DNA of 64,000 nt from Cheiracanthium punctorium (lineage: Eukaryota; Arthropoda; Arachnida; Araneae; Cheiracanthiidae): the NCBI GenBank assembly GCA_038373885.1, contig JAWZYV010006264.1, positions 1-64,000 on the forward strand, in the 5' to 3' direction. The notes beneath the pieces were generated by a model, which did no database searches, was not told the origin of the DNA, and saw nothing but the letters and a program-made list of their open reading frames with translations. Of the stretch, positions 45,715 to 58,009 are shown in pieces. A program made the position numbers and the translations under genes. The first letter of the stretch is position 1; every line of letters starts with the position of its first letter.

Positions 45715-46355
45715 CAGTGCCATATTCCAGCAGGGCAAATGTGGCAACTGCCCAGGGCCCACAGATTTTAGGGCCCAAAAATCTTACATCTTACACTTTT
45801 ATAATTTTACAATAAAATTACAAAGGATAAAAAAATTTCAAAAGTTAAATGATTTTTTAATTATAAAGAATAAACAATGAAAGTAATTCAAATTTACGTT
45901 TGTGTATAAATTAATTTAAACTTATTTTTAATTCTTCAAAATGCTCTATAGTTGATATAGCATACCAATATGTAGGAAAATAACCAGCCACATTTTGTAA
46001 AAAGTATTTTTAATGTTAAAAAATAGCAAAAATTTTTAATTATCTGTTATTTTAAGAAATATTTACAAAAATTGACCATTTACAAAAAGTGGTTGTATTC
46101 CGTACATGTTAGCAACTGTGATATAGCATTTCGCTGTAATGTTTAACTATCTGTTTCTTTCACATAATGTAGCTATATTCATTTATTTCAGATTACTTAA
46201 AACAAAATATGTGTTTGGACGGGGTAACATATTTAAAACGTTCAGCATAAGCCAAGCATAATGTTTTTTTTTTTTTTTTTTAAGGGGGAGGTTATTGCAA
46301 GGGGCCTAACTTTTTTCTTCAGCCCAGGGCCCACAGTTGTCTTTATTGGGCTCTG
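45715..46355. mobile_element. 641-bp non-autonomous hAT element
   Basis: Starts CAGTGCCATATTCCAGCAGG with CCCAGGGCCCACAG inside; the right end carries CCCAGGGCCCACAG then GGGCTCTG. Flanks atataagg (45707-45714) and gtataagg (46356-46363) match at 7 of 8. Confidence 0.75.
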
Positions 46356-46363
46356 GTATAAGG

Positions 46364-46829
46364 AAAACATAGTTAATGTACAAAATTGTACAAACAGAAA
46401 TGCACATCCTCCCAAAAAAGTATTTGAGTAAAAGTCAAATTTCCTATATTGGTTTCATTTGTAAAGCACTTTTCTGCATAAAAACAGCATGATGCAACAA
46501 ATAACAATAAGTTCTTATATTTCAAGCTATGCATATTTCAAAAACTAATTAGTTACTCACTAAACTGAAGTGACTAATTTTGCTTTTACTTGAATACTTT
46601 TTTCAGTGGGTATAGTAAAACAAAGCATAAGCATAATTTTTATTGCTTTAGACAAAGGTTTATCTTCTTATTTTGTAATTTAAGAAATGATATTATTAAT
46701 GTTATTTATAAATTTATTGTAAAAAATAATAAAGAAATTCCAGTGATTTAAATGTGAAAGAAAATGTTAGCAATATAACACAATAACTTTACATAGAATT
46801 TCTCAATTTTTTTTTTTTTTTTTGAAGCG

Positions 46830-46860
<31 letters not shown>

Positions 46861-47662
46861 TGAATGTCAAAAACCTACCTGCACATTTCTTTTTAATATT
46901 TAAAGAGTTAATGAATAACACAGAGTTAAGTTGTAATTTGTTATAATTTCTTTCATTTCATAATGTGTATACTTCTTTATTTTGTGGTATTGATTTATTA
47001 ATCCAACGATATCTAATTTCAAAAGTTAGTGCAATACAGTGCAACCAGACCTGCTTTTATTATACAGCCAAGAAATTACTATCATATATTTGAATGGTTG
47101 TGTTATTTCTAAATATTCTAAAGAGAAAATATTAGATATTATGTTTGCATAAACATCTTTTTCTTTCAATAAAAATTAACTAATGCATTTGTATAGCTCT
47201 ACATTCTTTACAATTACATATTCTTTAAACAACTACCATTAGAATACTGTTTGTTTGGTCACAGAAAATTATATGACAAATTTCAACTATCAAAAATTAC
47301 TAAAAGTAACTTTTAAACAGTATTATGACTGGTAGAAAAAAGATTTTTATTTTTCATAAAAGCAACAGAGCAGAATTAGGATTTTTAGTTTCATTAGTGA
47401 TAAAAATAATCTTGAATTGAAATAGAATTTAAAATTTTTTAAAGAAATTAAATGCTTCTTCAATAAATTAAATTATTATTCTTATCAATTCTTTTAAAAT
47501 GATGCAAATCAAAGTTTTATCTTTAAAAAACCCATGGATTTTTTAAGGTAAAAAACATGCCCCGGTGGGGAAAATGTGGAGCTACCCAGGCAGCAAATCT
47601 GAAAACCCTGGTGTAAATATTGTATCTAGGAAATATGAATTAACATATGTAGTCTCATACTG

Positions 47663-47695
<33 letters not shown>

Positions 47696-48168
47696 TTAAC
47701 CATATGCATTATTAATTAAAAATAAATAAATATTTCTGTCACATTCGTCATGTAAAAGATGCTTATAACTGTATACACAAAAAACCCTTTATTGGAGAAA
47801 CTTGAAATTTTCTGTGGATGAACTTATAATTAACGAAAGTAAGTATAAAATGTTAAATAGAAAAAAATCTTCTGTTAATAGTCAAATTTTATAGAGACTA
47901 GTGTGACTCAATTCTTGTGACTGGTGTGACAAATTGAATAAGTTGTCATTTAATGTTTTCAAAAACTGCAATGTATTTCTAAATTAAATATAAAAGTTTA
48001 AAAAATCATGTCCATTTTATTTCTTTTTATTGATTTTGGGATTTTAGTAGTAGTCAATAATTTTGTAGGGAAATCCTTTGAAGCCCTGAGAAGGCATGAA
48101 AATCGAGAGAAAGGGGGGGGCTTGTTAAATCAAAAAAAAATTTTCCATATTTAGATTTACTTATTTGC

Positions 48169-48205
<37 letters not shown>

Positions 48206-48435
48206 TACAATACTTTTGTTTGGGTACCCAAATAATCACCTTATTGTTATTGCTGCTAAATGATTAATTTTTCTGCCTAAGGCAATTTGTTGGATGCCAT
48301 TTCCTAAGATTTACCATGCAATATATCACAGTGCTGCATCTCTTTTTGTAATTATGTCACTGAAATGACGATTAGCTAGCCAAATGATTTTTGATGTTGT
48401 TAAATTTAATTTTTTTTATGGTGATCTAAATATAC
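46364..48435. other. ABCC intron with long homopolymers
   Basis: T16 near 46806, A runs near 46834-46860 and 47666-47692, and T about 34 near 48171-48204. No gene. Confidence 0.5.
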
Positions 48436-49110
48436 TGAAGGGATTTAATAAACCCTTTTCTTTGACTCCAGATTCGAAGGTTATTCAGTCTTAAAAGAAT
48501 ACACAGGTTTCGTCGAAATCCAGCTTTATTAAGCAGCAAACTTGATGAATTTGAAACTAACTTAACAAATAACAGAACGAAACAAAACAATAAGTTCTAA
48601 CGGATAACACGAGAAGTACAGGTGATGTTGTGTGGTATTTTAAGCGGCGAGCAATACCGGATCGACAGCGTGAGGCTGGACGCAGGAAGAAGCGGTCGAT
48701 CCGAATCCCCAAAGACGATGGCTCCACGGCATCAAGCTGGAAGGCGAGGAAAGCAGACTCGTTATCACAGCGACGTCGAGGGATCCATGACATCTGATAG
48801 GACTCCGAAACAGCCACACCCGATCCTGGCAGAGAAGGTTGCTTGTTAACACCACCACAAGGGAGATCGAACTGCCACGAGCTCAGACTTGCTGCGACTT
48901 TTATAGCAGCTTGCGCAGGGCGGAAGTTTTGCATAATTGCGTATCTGCAATATCTGCGAGCGCCACCGCTTCACATTCAGTCGCAAGTTAGTGATCGCTA
49001 GCCCGTTTCCGAAGGCCTAGGCGAATCCGAAGGACCAGGTGGATGAGGAGCATCACACACTCCGAAGGACTAGGCGAATCCACAGGACCAGGTGAATGAG
49101 GAGCACCACA
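48436..49110 (-). repeat. Gypsy-2 3' LTR
   Basis: 675 bp. Contains a repeated motif CCGAAGG(A/C)..AGGCGAATCC near its outer end. Directly followed (in plus coordinates) by the polypurine tract complement CACTCCCCCCGGAGTT. Confidence 0.92.
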
Positions 49111-49126
49111 CACTCCCCCCGGAGTT
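49111..49126 (-). promoter_or_regulatory. Gypsy-2 polypurine tract
   Basis: AACTCCGGGGGGAGTG on the minus strand, immediately before the 3' LTR. Confidence 0.7.
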
Positions 49127-49135
49127 TTCGGTGTG

Positions 49136-49378
49136 TTAACACTGGAAACGAACAACATGTCTGGAAGTACGGCCAGAGCGCGTAATTACTGGATGCATTG
49201 TCTCCGCACCTTGAGTTGAAGCATCCTCGGCCCGACACATAAATGCTGGTTTCAGTCGGTCAATCGTAACGTTCCAAAGTTTGCCATTCATTCGAATAGT
49301 AAAAAACTTATCATGTCTGGACTCTACCTCATAGGGTCCGTCATATGGCTGTTGCAGGGGACGTCGGATATGATCCAC
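49136..49378 (-). pseudogene. Gypsy-2 integrase C-terminal tail
   Basis: Holds the GPY/F module (QPYDGPYEVESR) and WNVTIDRLKPAF, in another frame than 49442-50338. Ends just before the polypurine tract. Confidence 0.85.
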
Positions 49379-49441
49379 ACGTACGAAGACATGAGAAGTC
49401 TCATGCAGCTCAGGATGGATGAAAACTTCTCTATTTGTGTG

Positions 49442-50338
49442 TCAACTGGTCGGTACAGGACGCAGACTTTGCATATGCTCACGAAGGTGGAGCAAGAAAT
49501 CTTGTTGAGGGAGTTTCTTCTCGGAAACACTTCGAAAAAATTCTCCAGGTAACCTCAGCGATGTCCCATAGACCAGCTCGGAAGAGGAAGTACCCAAGTC
49601 GGCTTTTAGACTGGTACGCAACCCCAAAAGAACTAAGGGCAAAATTCCGACCCAGTCAACTGAACGATGGGCCATCAGCGCTGCCTTAAGTGGGCGGTGA
49701 ACGCGTTCTATCATGCCGTTACATTTTGGGTTATACGCAGCGGTACGATTTTTGTACGCACCTAGCAATCTAGAAAGTTCCTGGATCAAGTGTCCATCAA
49801 AATTCTTACCCTGGTCGGTGGTAATAATAACTGGGATGCCGAACCGAGCAACCCAAACCTGGAAAAATGCGTCAGCAACAGTACTGGCTAACTGGTCTTT
49901 GATGGGTATCGCTTCTATCCATCGAGTGTAACGATCGACACACGTGAGAAGGTATCGGAAGTCACAACAAGGTGGTAAAGGTCCGACGACATCCAGATGT
50001 GCATGCGAAAATCTACTATCAGGTGTAGAAAAGGTGCCTAATGGAGATTTCATATGTCTACCGACTTTAGATTGTTGACAGGGGATACATGTCCTGCACC
50101 AATCAGCAATGTCTTTGGCCATGTGAGGCCAGACAAAACGCTCTTTGACCAATTTAACAGTAGCTTTATACCCAGGGTGGGATAAGGAATGAATGCAGTC
50201 GAATACTTGTTTCCGGAATTGTTTGGGAATGTATGGCCGGATTTTACCTTGTGAAGTTTCACAAAAAAGCTCACAGCCTTCCTCGAGTGGAAAAAGTTTC
50301 AACTCCAATCCCGTAGAGGTGTTTGACAAGTGTTTCAA
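49442..50338 (-). pseudogene. Gypsy-2 integrase zinc finger and core
   Basis: HHCC finger (H..HPGYK ... WCRTCIPCQ), core with LDVVGPLPP, TTDQGKNFDG and NGMIERVHR giving the D,D,E triad. A frameshift near 49440 separates it from the tail. Inserts the DNA copy in intact relatives. Confidence 0.92.
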
Positions 50339-50664
50339 TTCTGCGTATCTTTCTGACCTAGGGCAATGGCCTTAAAATCAATACCATTGGTGCTGATAGA
50401 GGCAATCCGCGACAACGTATCTGCAACCACATTGCCTTCTCCTTTGACATGTTTGATATCAGTAGTAAACTGGCTGATATATTCAAGATGTCGTTGCTGC
50501 CTGGGTGAATCTCGATCCCGAGATTGCACGAATGCAAATGTGAGTGGTTTGTGGTCTGTAAGAACTGTGAATGGCCTACCCTCTACCATGTGTCGGAAGT
50601 GGCGAATGGCAGAGTAGATTGCCAAAAGCTCTGTCATATGTACTATACTTTTTTTCGGCATCAT
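50335..50664 (-). pseudogene. Gypsy-2 RNase H
   Basis: Contains [20 protein letters not shown] and VLTDHKPLTFAF, then HVKGEGNVVADTLSR, the end of the retroelement RNase H. Another frame change near 50340 leads into integrase. Confidence 0.9.
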
Positions 50665-51751
50665 TCAACTTCCTCGAAAAAAAGGTGAGAGGTTGAATAC
50701 CGTCACTAGTACTTTGTTGCAAAACTGTACCAATCCCGATGTCGGATGCATCGCAACTCAAGGATAACTCCGCGTCAGGGTTGCAAAAAGCTAACAACGT
50801 CGCCTGTGCAAGCAACTCTTTACAGGCAATGAACGCTTTTATCGTGGTCTCGTTCCAAACGATAAGACTTTTATCCTTTGTTTTTTTATTGCGAACTAAG
50901 TCTGACAAAGGTGCTTGAATGGTAGATGCATGCTTCATGAACCTGTGATAGAAATTAAGCATGGCCAAGAAACGGCGTAATTGCGCCACTGTTTCTGGTC
51001 TCTGAAAATCGACAATAGCTGTTACCTTTTCTGGCAGCGGTTTCAAGCCATTGGCTGAGATTCTGAATCCTAGGTAGTCTAATTCGCGCTGACCGAAAAT
51101 ACACTTATCGACGTTGATTCTGATCTGGTGGTCACTGAGCCATTCAAACAACCAGGATAAATCCTGCCCATGTGCGTTTTCATCAGTTGATGCGACCAAA
51201 ATGTCGTCAAGATAAGCATAACAGCCATCCAACCCATGAATAATGTTGTCTATGTGGCATTGGAAAGTTTGTGCTGCATTTCGCAGACCAAAACACATAT
51301 ATTTGTATTCAAAGAGGCCTAACGGAGTTATGACTGCCGTCTTAGGAATATCATCGGGATTTACTGGGATCTGATGATAGGCCTTGATCAAATCTATCTT
51401 GGAAAATATTGTTTTCCCATGTAAATGGTGAGAAAAGTCATGTATATGTGAGACAGGGTATCTGTCTGGTAATGTAATAGCGTTCAGGTGGCGGTAATCG
51501 CCACAAATACGCCATGCGTTATTTTTCTTAGGCACAAAGTGCACGGGACTACTCCATTGACTTTTGGAGGGGGCGATGATGCCAGCTTTAAGGAGGGCAT
51601 CAAATTCCTCTTTCGAAACTTTCAATTTTTCCGGGCTTAATCGCCGTACTTTTGAATGTATGGGTTGTCCATGTGTGTCAATGTAGTGAAATACACCCTC
51701 CTTTCGCAACACTGGAGGGCTCGAGGTTTTAAAGAACTCTGGGTATCTCAA
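50576..51751 (-). pseudogene. Gypsy-2 reverse transcriptase
   Basis: 391 codons in one frame: [55 protein letters not shown], catalytic [11 protein letters not shown], then [12 protein letters not shown] and the RNase H start [15 protein letters not shown]. The frame shifts near 50660 into 50335-50664. Copies element RNA into DNA in intact relatives. Confidence 0.92.
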
Positions 51752-52165
51752 CAGTAATGCATGAAAAGGGGAACTTATGGCTACAGGTGTCGCAAACGCT
51801 TTTCGACAATTCGGAACGTTTCCTCATACCTGCATAGCAGTGACACTATCTTTTAGGGCACGATATTTTAAGTCTATGACTAAACCATATTTGGTTAGGA
51901 AATCAATTCCCAAGATGGCATGAGATACACTGGCCACGACAAACGCAAACGGAAAAAGTCGGCGCAAGCCTAAATCGGACACCGCAGGTAGGAATTGTGC
52001 TACCGTTAGCGGCAGTCAGACTGAAATTGCCTTTTTTTGCTGGCTTGCAAATATGCGCCGGAAGACAGCTGACCGAGGCGCCCGTGTCTACAAGGAACTG
52101 AATACCGTTCTGTCAATCCGACACAAAGAGATGGTCTGCGTGTATGTGATCATTCGTAGCCGCCA
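51752..52165 (-). pseudogene. Gypsy-2 protease, broken
   Basis: FLVDTGASVSCLPAHI, the aspartic protease active site, is near 52105-52060. Stops and frame changes follow before RT starts. Confidence 0.75.
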
Positions 52166-52942
52166 TTACGAATGATTCCCATCGTTTCCCAAAAACTTAC
52201 ATGGCTGAACGCACTTTAGAGCTTTGTTGCTAAAACGCCGGTGATACCAGCACAACCCGCTTTGCTTTTTCTCGCGAAACTTTGAGCATCGATCGCGTCT
52301 ACTGGGTGTGCCGTCACTGTCCCTACGGGAAAGCCTCCGAACTTCGTTTTTGAGCTCACGAAGTTCTTTACGCAGTGATTCGATCCCACACTCGTCTGAA
52401 CTGCGAGATGTTGTGGTAGTGCACGCTATCTCTGATCTACCAGAAACCTCATGGATTTTATACGCTATCTCTGCCAAGTCACCGAGTTGGTCCTTACATG
52501 TGGACAAAATTTGTTGGCTGGGTACCGGTAAACGTTGCAGCCAGAGTGGTTTTAATAGGTCATCGGAGACCTTTCCGTCAGCCAAATTCCTCATTTGCAT
52601 GAGGAGTTGAGATGGTCTCAAATCACCTATGTGACAGTCCTGCAGAAGTTGTTTTAGCCGTGCGGTTTCCGATTGCGAGTATTGCGACAAAATTCTATCT
52701 TTTAGAGACTTATAAGCATCTTTGTCGGGGGGGTTTGAAACGATATCCCTAACGTACCACAAAACACTTGCGTCCAAGGCAGAGACTATTGCATGAAACT
52801 TTGTTAAGTCCACAGTTATTCCTGAAATAGCAAACTGGGATTCGACTTGTAAGAACCATAATGCTGGTTCTTTTTCCCAAAAAGGTGGGGCACGAAAGGC
52901 TACCTCAGCCACCTCAACTGGTGATTCGTCACCGGAATACAT
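52166..52942 (-). CDS. Gypsy-2 Gag
   Basis: 258 codons from ATG at 52942 (MYSGDESPVE). A capsid-like region with WFLQVESQFAISGI, VRDIVSNPP and LKQLLQDCHIGDLRPSQLL is followed by a basic stretch with RKELRELKNEVRRLSRR. The C-terminal Cys/His group GLCWYHRRFSNKALKCVQPC differs from a classical CCHC knuckle. Forms the particle shell of the retroelement. Frame intact, in contrast with pol. Confidence 0.85.
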   Translation of the reverse strand: MYSGDESPVEVAEVAFRAPPFWEKEPALWFLQVESQFAISGITVDLTKFHAIVSALDASVLWYVRDIVSNPPDKDAYKSLKDRILSQYSQSETARLKQLLQDCHIGDLRPSQLLMQMRNLADGKVSDDLLKPLWLQRLPVPSQQILSTCKDQLGDLAEIAYKIHEVSGRSEIACTTTTSRSSDECGIESLRKELRELKNEVRRLSRRDSDGTPSRRDRCSKFREKKQSGLCWYHRRFSNKALKCVQPCKFLGNDGNHS

Positions 52943-53139
52943 TTTACTCTAAACAACAGCCTAGCAAAACATCAAAAGGGGAAAGGTTAGTTTTCTTACC
53001 GAGCAGGTCCCAGGGACATCCGCCGAGAGAGCAGGTGAACTTGGTTAGCAAATTTTCGAACAGCCACCTTGTGAAAAACACACACTTGCACTGAAGCGCC
53101 TTGAAAGACAGTCAACTGGAAGCACTGAAGATGTTCAAA

Positions 53140-53157
53140 GTTCTCCAAGGTCACCAA
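53140..53157 (-). promoter_or_regulatory. Gypsy-2 candidate primer-binding site
   Basis: TTGGTGACCTTGGAGAAC on the minus strand abuts the 5' LTR. The tRNA was not assigned. Confidence 0.5.
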
Positions 53158-53605
53158 TGAAGGGATTTAATAAACCCTTTTCTTTGACTCCAGATTCGAA
53201 GGTTATTCAGTCTTAAAAGAATACACAGGTTTCGTCGAAATCCAACTTTATTACGCAGCAAACTTGATGAACTTGAAACTAACTTAACAAATAACAGAAC
53301 GAAACAAAACAATAAGTTCTAACAGATAACACGAGAAGTACAGGTGATGTTGTGTGGTATTTTAAGCGGCGAGCAATACCGGATCAACGGCGTGAGGCTG
53401 GACGCAGGAAGAAGCAGTCGATTCGAATCCCCAGCGAAGACGATGGCTCCACGGCATCAAGCTGGAAGGCGAGGAAAGCAGACTCGTTATCACAGCGACG
53501 TCGAGGGATCCATGACATCTGATAGGACTCCGAAACAACCACACCCGATCCTGGCAGAGAAGGCTGCTTGTTCACACCACCACAAGGGAGATCAAACTGC
53601 CACGA

Positions 53606-54119
53606 TGTTAGCCTAGTTGCTTATTTCTCCGCCACTTAACCAATAACGAAACCACTAGAGCGATGTTTCGTCTTCCCGCTCGCTCGCCCGCAGCTGTGTT
53701 ACGTAATCCTTCGGCAGCTCGCATTTGCATCTTTCTCTCCGTGCCGCGCCGGGTTGTGACGTCATGGCAGAAGTTATTTGGCTGGGTATCTGTCCGCGAT
53801 GTTGTATAAGAGGTGGCGTTTTTCACAGGTGAATGAGGTATGCGTTTACCGGTCGTGCAGCGCTTGGCAGGTATTTTTTTTCGACGGCTCGACATGAGCC
53901 CGTATTGTTGCAATGATTTTTCGTGTACATTTAGTACTGGATCCGATAGTTTTAGTACTGGAGCTAATTAATTCTTTTTTAAGTTCAACTTAATTAATAT
54001 GTATTATAAGTTAAATAAATTTAATTTGATTTTAAAACTTTGTCTTTTTTCAAACCTGCCAGCACACTCTGCTTAAGTATTAGTCAGTTTTAGAAGGGTA
54101 GTATGCCTACTACCCAACA
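53606..54119 (+). repeat. Copia 5' LTR
   Basis: 514 bp; about a dozen differences from the 3' LTR. Contains GTTGTATAAGAGGTGG, a possible TATA region. Confidence 0.92.
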
Positions 54120-54231
54120 TGTGTTACAGGCGAATCAGCCCTATAACGCTTAGCAAGCACGACTGTGAAATTGTTTGTTGGCCATAGAGACTGTTGATTA
54201 CTTTAGACGGGGGGGCCGGAAGAAATTGGCT

Positions 54232-54747
54232 ATGGCGGTACTCCAACCGAATATTGAAAAGTTGAATGCCCTGAATTATGAAAATTGGGCTTCAGATATA
54301 AAATATTTGCTTCTTGAGAAGAATGCGTGGAGTATAGTGACTGGCACTGAACAGAAGCCTGTTGTCGACGCTACGAAAGGTATGACGGATAAGGAATTAA
54401 AGGACTGGGACACCAGATCCAGAGCTGCACTGTCAACCATTTATTTGAATGTGGAACCCGAGTATCGCCAAATTATAGAGGATTGTGATGATGCAGTCAC
54501 ATTGTGGAAAAGGCTGAAACTACATTTTCAACCCGATAATCGGTCGAGGCATATGTACTTATTTACCGAACTGTGTTCATGTAAAATTGATACAGATGAA
54601 AGCATCGATTTATTTGCTGCCCGTTTGAAACGAATCTCTGAAGATTTGAATGCCATAAACCAGCCTATCGAGGAAAAATACCTATCATTTCAACTATTGC
54701 GGTTCCTGCCTGAACAGTTTGATAGCATCGTGCAAATAATATTATGA
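54232..54747 (+). pseudogene. Copia Gag, N-terminal part
   Basis: From ATG 54232 (MAVLQPNIEKLNALNYENWA), a typical Copia gag start. DVEPEYR-like LNVEPEYRQIIEDCDDA and LFTELCSCKIDTDESIDLF follow. A TGA at 54745-54747 stops it; the frame goes on to a half zinc knuckle (ICHRCKK then stop) near 54893-54916. Confidence 0.85.
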
Positions 54748-55164
54748 TGGCCCAAGAAAAAATTTATTTTTAAAGATATTTTGTTGGAATTAGTGGCAGA
54801 AGAGTCACGTATTAGCTTAAGAGACTCTGATCATCAAAGTAGCTGGGCAGTTGAAGCCCATCAAATTCAACCGAAGTTCAAGCCTCAGATAATTTGTCAT
54901 CGCTGCAAAAAACTATAAAAGCCAATGCAAGAAACCGACGAACGCCCGGAACAAAAGGATGACCCCCTCCCCGACGTTAAATTCGTCGCCGAGTGCAAGC
55001 CCGCAAAGGAGGAGAGACGACCGGGAAGCCAGCCGCAGGCAGTCCAGAGCCAGAGGCCGAGAAAGGTTCGGAAACGGAGCCGGTAGATCTAAACCTGCAC
55101 CTGGGACTCATACAGATAAGTCAGTCTCCCTTTTTTTTCATTACACAGGCTAACTGTAGTGAAA

Positions 55165-55587
55165 CTGATATGCAAAGCAGCTGGGTATTTGACACGGCTG
55201 CCTCCCACCACTTTTGCAAAGATAGAAGTCTATTTATTGAATATGAACCCTCACATGGTGAGGAAATGGCTGTTGCTATTCAGGGAGTAACTTTTCCCAT
55301 TGAGGGGAAAGGGGTTGTTAAAACTGAAATTTGGGCAACGTATATTTTATTTTGGTGATGTTTTATATTCTTCAAAACTACGCCACAATCTTATTTCAGG
55401 CTCCAGATTAGACTCAAAGGGTGCCACATTTGAAGGTGGTAGGGGGAAAATAAAGATATTAAAAGAAGGACAAACATTATTTACAGCCCAACTACTTAAC
55501 GGGATTTATCATTTGTATCCAAATATTCCTAGTAAAGTTCCCAAGAATGTAAAATTTGAATCCTCAAATGTATCGTTTAATGAAATG
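55165..55587 (+). pseudogene. Copia protease
   Basis: VFDTAASHHFCKDRSLF (from about 55185) is the Copia aspartic protease site. A frameshift near 55310 moves to a frame with YFGDVLYSSKLRHNLISGSR, the usual end of this domain. Confidence 0.85.
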
Positions 55588-56687
55588 GAAAAATGGCATA
55601 GGCGATTTGCCCATGCAAGTCCGAGCGTAATAGAAAATACTATAAAAAATAATTGCGTAAGGGGACTCCCCCAGTTAAAAAGTGATAATTTTCAGTGTGA
55701 AACATGTAGAATTAATAAGCATAGACGAGTGTCATTCAAACCATTAAATCGTACCAGGTCAAAGCGTCCCTTAGAACTCCTACACATAGATTTGTGGGGT
55801 CCCACAAGAGTAGTAGGGAGGTGGGGAGAGCGATATTATTTAGCAATTGTAGATGACTATTCTGGTAAAGCGTCGCTTTATCCAATGAAAAGTAAAACTG
55901 ATGCCTTTAAAATTTTTAAAAGACATGTAACCCGAGCTGAAAGATTTTTAGAATGTAAGTTAAAAGCTGTTCGTTCCGATAATGGAACAGAGTTTGTTAA
56001 TAGAGATTTTAAAAACTATTTTGAAGAAAACGGTATAAAACACGAATTGACTAATATATACACTCCCAAACAGAACGGGAGAGCCGAGCGTTATAATCAA
56101 ATGGCAGCAAATGGTGCACCATCAATTTTAGATGAAAGCGGACTACACTTAAAATTTTGGCCTGAAGCAGTTTTGCATTTTACTTATACATGGAACAGAC
56201 TTTGTCATAAAAATCAGACAAAAACTCCGTTTGAACTATACAGTGGGTCAGAACCATCGGTAAAGCACTTGAAACCTTTTGGGACTGTAACATATGTTAG
56301 GGTGCCGAAACAACTACAATCGAAATTTGACGCCAGAGCTAAGTAGGGTATTCTAGTCGGATACGCGTTAAGTACTAGAGGTTACAGGGTATGGCTCCCA
56401 GATTGCGATAAAATAATCGAAACTATAAATGTATCTTTTAATGAGTTTCCTGATAGTAACAATAACAGTGGAGCAGTGCTGGGCACCAAATCTGAAACAT
56501 ATCGGTATCTGGACATTAACGATAAAAACGATGACGAAAGCTCTGAAGGGGAGAGGGTAAAGTTTCAGATGAATCCTCGTCAGGAGAGGAGGGAGAGAGC
56601 GATGTTGCACTGAAAGATGTTACATGGATCCGTAAGGCCATTCCCACGCCTGATGATAGCCGGGTGGATATTTACTATTATGAAAAG
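55588..56687 (+). pseudogene. Copia integrase, first copy of the 1100-bp duplication
   Basis: Has the HHCC finger (WHRRFAHASPS ... CETCRINK), the core with LLHIDLWGP, VRSDNGTEFVNR and NGRAERYNQ (D,D,E), and LKPFGTVTYVRVP. TAG at 56344-56346 stops the frame, which continues with GILVGYALSTRGYRVW. Confidence 0.92.
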
Positions 56688-57787
56688 GAAAAATGGCATA
56701 GGCGATTTGCCCATGCAAGTCCGAGCGTAATAGAAAATACTATAAAAAATAATTGCGTAAGGGGACTCCCCCAGTTAAAAAGTGATAATTTTCAGTGTGA
56801 AACATGTAGAATTAATAAGCATAGACGAGTGTCATTCAAACCATTAAATCGTACCAGGTCAAAGCGTCCCTTAGAACTCCTACACATAGATTTGTGGGGT
56901 CCCACAAGAGTAGTAGGGAGGTGGGGAGAGCGATATTATTTAGCAATTGTAGATGACTATTCTGGTAAAGCGTCGCTTTATCCAATGAAAAGTAAAACTG
57001 ATGCCTTTAAAATTTTTAAAAGACATGTAACCCGAGCTGAAAGATTTTTAGAATGTAAGTTAAAAGCTGTTCGTTCCGATAATGGAACAGAGTTTGTTAA
57101 TAGAGATTTTAAAAACTATTTTGAAGAAAACGGTATAAAACACGAATTGACTAATATATACACTCCCAAACAGAACGGGAGAGCCGAGCGTTATAATCAA
57201 ATGGCAGCAAATGGTGCACCATCAATTTTAGATGAAAGCGGACTACACTTAAAATTTTGGCCTGAAGCAGTTTTGCATTTTACTTATACATGGAACAGAC
57301 TTTGTCATAAAAATCAGACAAAAACTCCGTTTGAACTATACAGTGGGTCAGAACCATCGGTAAAGCACTTGAAACCTTTTGGGACTGTAACATATGTTAG
57401 GGTGCCGAAACAACTACAATCGAAATTTGACGCCAGAGCTAAGTAGGGTATTCTAGTCGGATACGCGTTAAGTACTAGAGGTTACAGGGTATGGCTCCCA
57501 GATTGCGATAAAATAATCGAAACTATAAATGTATCTTTTAATGAGTTTCCTGATAGTAACAATAACAGTGGAGCAGTGCTGGGCACCAAATCTGAAACAT
57601 ATCGGTATCTGGACATTAACGATAAAAACGATGACGAAAGCTCTGAAGGGGAGAGGGTAAAGTTTCAGATGAATCCTCGTCAGGAGAGGAGGGAGAGAGC
57701 GATGTTGCACTGAAAGATGTTACATGGATCCGTAAGGCCATTCCCACGCCTGATGATAGCCGGGTGGATATTTACTATTATGAAAAG
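56688..57787 (+). repeat. Second copy of the 1100-bp integrase segment
   Basis: Repeats 55588-56687 in direct orientation without any difference that I could see, stop included. The junction GAAAAGGA|AAAATGG joins the end of the unit to its start. After it the sequence continues GACAAAACTAAG into the RT spacer. Confidence 0.92.
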
Positions 57788-58009
57788 GACAAAACTAAGA
57801 GACTGAGGTCATTAAATGACATAGAAAAGTACTGTAAAGAAAATTGTATTAACTTTGAACCACACATATTCAGTTTTAAAGGCGCGGATACGTATGAAGG
57901 AACAGTAACGGGGCAACAGGGAAGTGCTAGTTCGAGTTCAACCCATTTAGCAGCATGACTAGCCGGTGTTACTATCCCCAAAACCTACAAACAAGCTATA
58001 AAATCCCCC

